Both the position numbers and the translations under genes were made by a program. Under the pieces are notes generated by a model. It worked only from the letters and a program-made list of their open reading frames with translations. It made no database searches and was not told where the DNA came from. Positions 12,317 through 12,775 of a stretch of 12,775 nucleotides of DNA are shown here, in pieces. Source of the DNA: Devosia sp. (GTDB taxonomy: Bacteria > Pseudomonadota > Alphaproteobacteria > Rhizobiales > Devosiaceae); the NCBI GenBank assembly GCA_028290225.1, contig JAQGKH010000245.1, positions 1 through 12,775 of the forward strand. The letters are read 5' to 3'. Position 1 is the first letter of the stretch. The number at the start of each line of letters is the position of its first letter.

Positions 12317-12775
12317 TCAGGCCTGGATCGCCACATCGAGAGCCAGCGTGACCATGTCGCGCAAGGAGGTTTGCCGTTGCTCGGCCCCGATCTCCTCCTT
12401 GGTGATCAGGCAATCGGTCATGGTGCAGATCGCCAGGGCCCGCGCCCCGAACCGGGCCGCCAGCGTATAAAGGGCGGCCGCTTCCATTTCCACACCCAGC
12501 ACGCCATGAGCGGGCAGCGCATCATAGCCCGCCATGCCATCGGCATGATAAAAGATGTCGGCCGACAGCATGTTGCCGGCGTGAAAGCGCATGCCCTGGG
12601 CTTCCGCCTTCTCGGCCGCCGCACGCAACAGGCCGAAATCGGCGATCGGCGCGAAGCTATAGGGGCCGAACCGGCCCTTGACGATGGCGCTATCCGTGCA
12701 CGCGCCCTGCGCCAGGATCAGGTCGCGCACCTTGACCTTGGCATTGAGCCCGCCGCAGGTGCCCACCCGGATCAG
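12317..12775 (-). CDS. deoD: Purine nucleoside phosphorylase DeoD-type, C-terminal part (runs off right edge)
   Basis: The last 152 residues lie in the window; the start is beyond position 12775. The enzyme reversibly cleaves purine (deoxy)nucleosides with phosphate to the base and (deoxy)ribose 1-phosphate in purine salvage. The fragment follows E. coli DeoD closely. LIRVGTCGG holds the phosphate-binding Arg (E. coli R87), with Thr in place of S90, a common variant. ACTDS and IADF match conserved blocks. GVEMEAA carries the ribose-binding Met-Glu (E. coli M180/E181). TMTD supplies the catalytic Asp (E. coli D204) and EQRQT the Arg (R217). About 85 N-terminal residues, including the remaining phosphate-binding residues, are missing. 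It is leftward, converging on the small secreted-protein gene. No other deo gene is visible. Confidence 0.94.
   Translation of the reverse strand: MIRVGTCGGLNAKVKVRDLILAQGACTDSAIVKGRFGPYSFAPIADFGLLRAAAEKAEAQGMRFHAGNMLSADIFYHADGMAGYDALPAHGVLGVEMEAAALYTLAARFGARALAICTMTDCLITKEEIGAEQRQTSLRDMVTLALDVAIQA

Noticed and set aside
1..12775. Search for CRISPR arrays, insertion sequences, tRNA genes, toxin-antitoxin pairs and phage genes
   Set aside because: No repeat-spacer pattern, transposase motifs, tRNA-like fold or phage-type protein was seen on either strand. Composition and gene style appear uniform.

Overview
The window looks like chromosomal DNA from a GC-rich alphaproteobacterium. A Devosia-like member of the Hyphomicrobiales is my best guess. 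This rests on the high GC content, the rhizobial-type Crp/Fnr regulators without a recognisable cyclic-nucleotide pocket, and a single-domain FrcA-type sugar ABC ATPase. It is an inference from protein style, not from a marker gene. No mobile element, tRNA, rRNA or CRISPR array was found.

Layout. (1) Positions 1-1970 are a regulatory patch. The N-terminus of a leftward Crp/Fnr-type regulator (TTG start at 98) runs off the left edge. It is separated by a 431-bp gap from a rightward pair: a stand-alone receiver-domain response regulator and an overlapping second Crp/Fnr-type regulator with a long C-terminal extension. (2) Positions 1986-6950 are a leftward five-gene catabolic operon. In transcription order it encodes an FrcA-like ABC ATPase, a periplasmic binding protein with signal peptide, an RbsC/FrcC-like permease, a UcpA-like short-chain dehydrogenase and a DadA-like FAD oxidoreductase. 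It should import a small polar substrate (sugar, polyol or derivative) and oxidise it; the substrate cannot be read from the sequence. A strong hairpin sits between the binding protein and permease genes, and a perfect 20-bp palindrome sits where the operon converges with the regulator gene.

(3) Positions 7097-11594 hold two more leftward genes. glgX encodes a glycogen debranching enzyme with all GH13 catalytic residues. The other encodes a 764-residue AI-2E-family membrane protein with two added cytosolic modules, a Rossmann/B12-binding-like domain and a GAF-like domain. A GNRA-tetraloop hairpin lies between them. (4) Positions 11595-11909 are a divergent intergenic region with a probable glgX promoter and several inverted repeats. 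(5) A small secreted basic protein with a PepSY-like C-terminus follows rightward. It converges, across a terminator hairpin, on the C-terminal two-thirds of a leftward purine nucleoside phosphorylase (deoD) that runs off the right edge.

The most unusual items are the three-module AI-2E protein, the overlapping receiver/extended-Crp pair facing another Crp-type gene, and the orphan ABC/SDR/FAD operon with its internal hairpin. I see no clear-cut new defence or mobile system.
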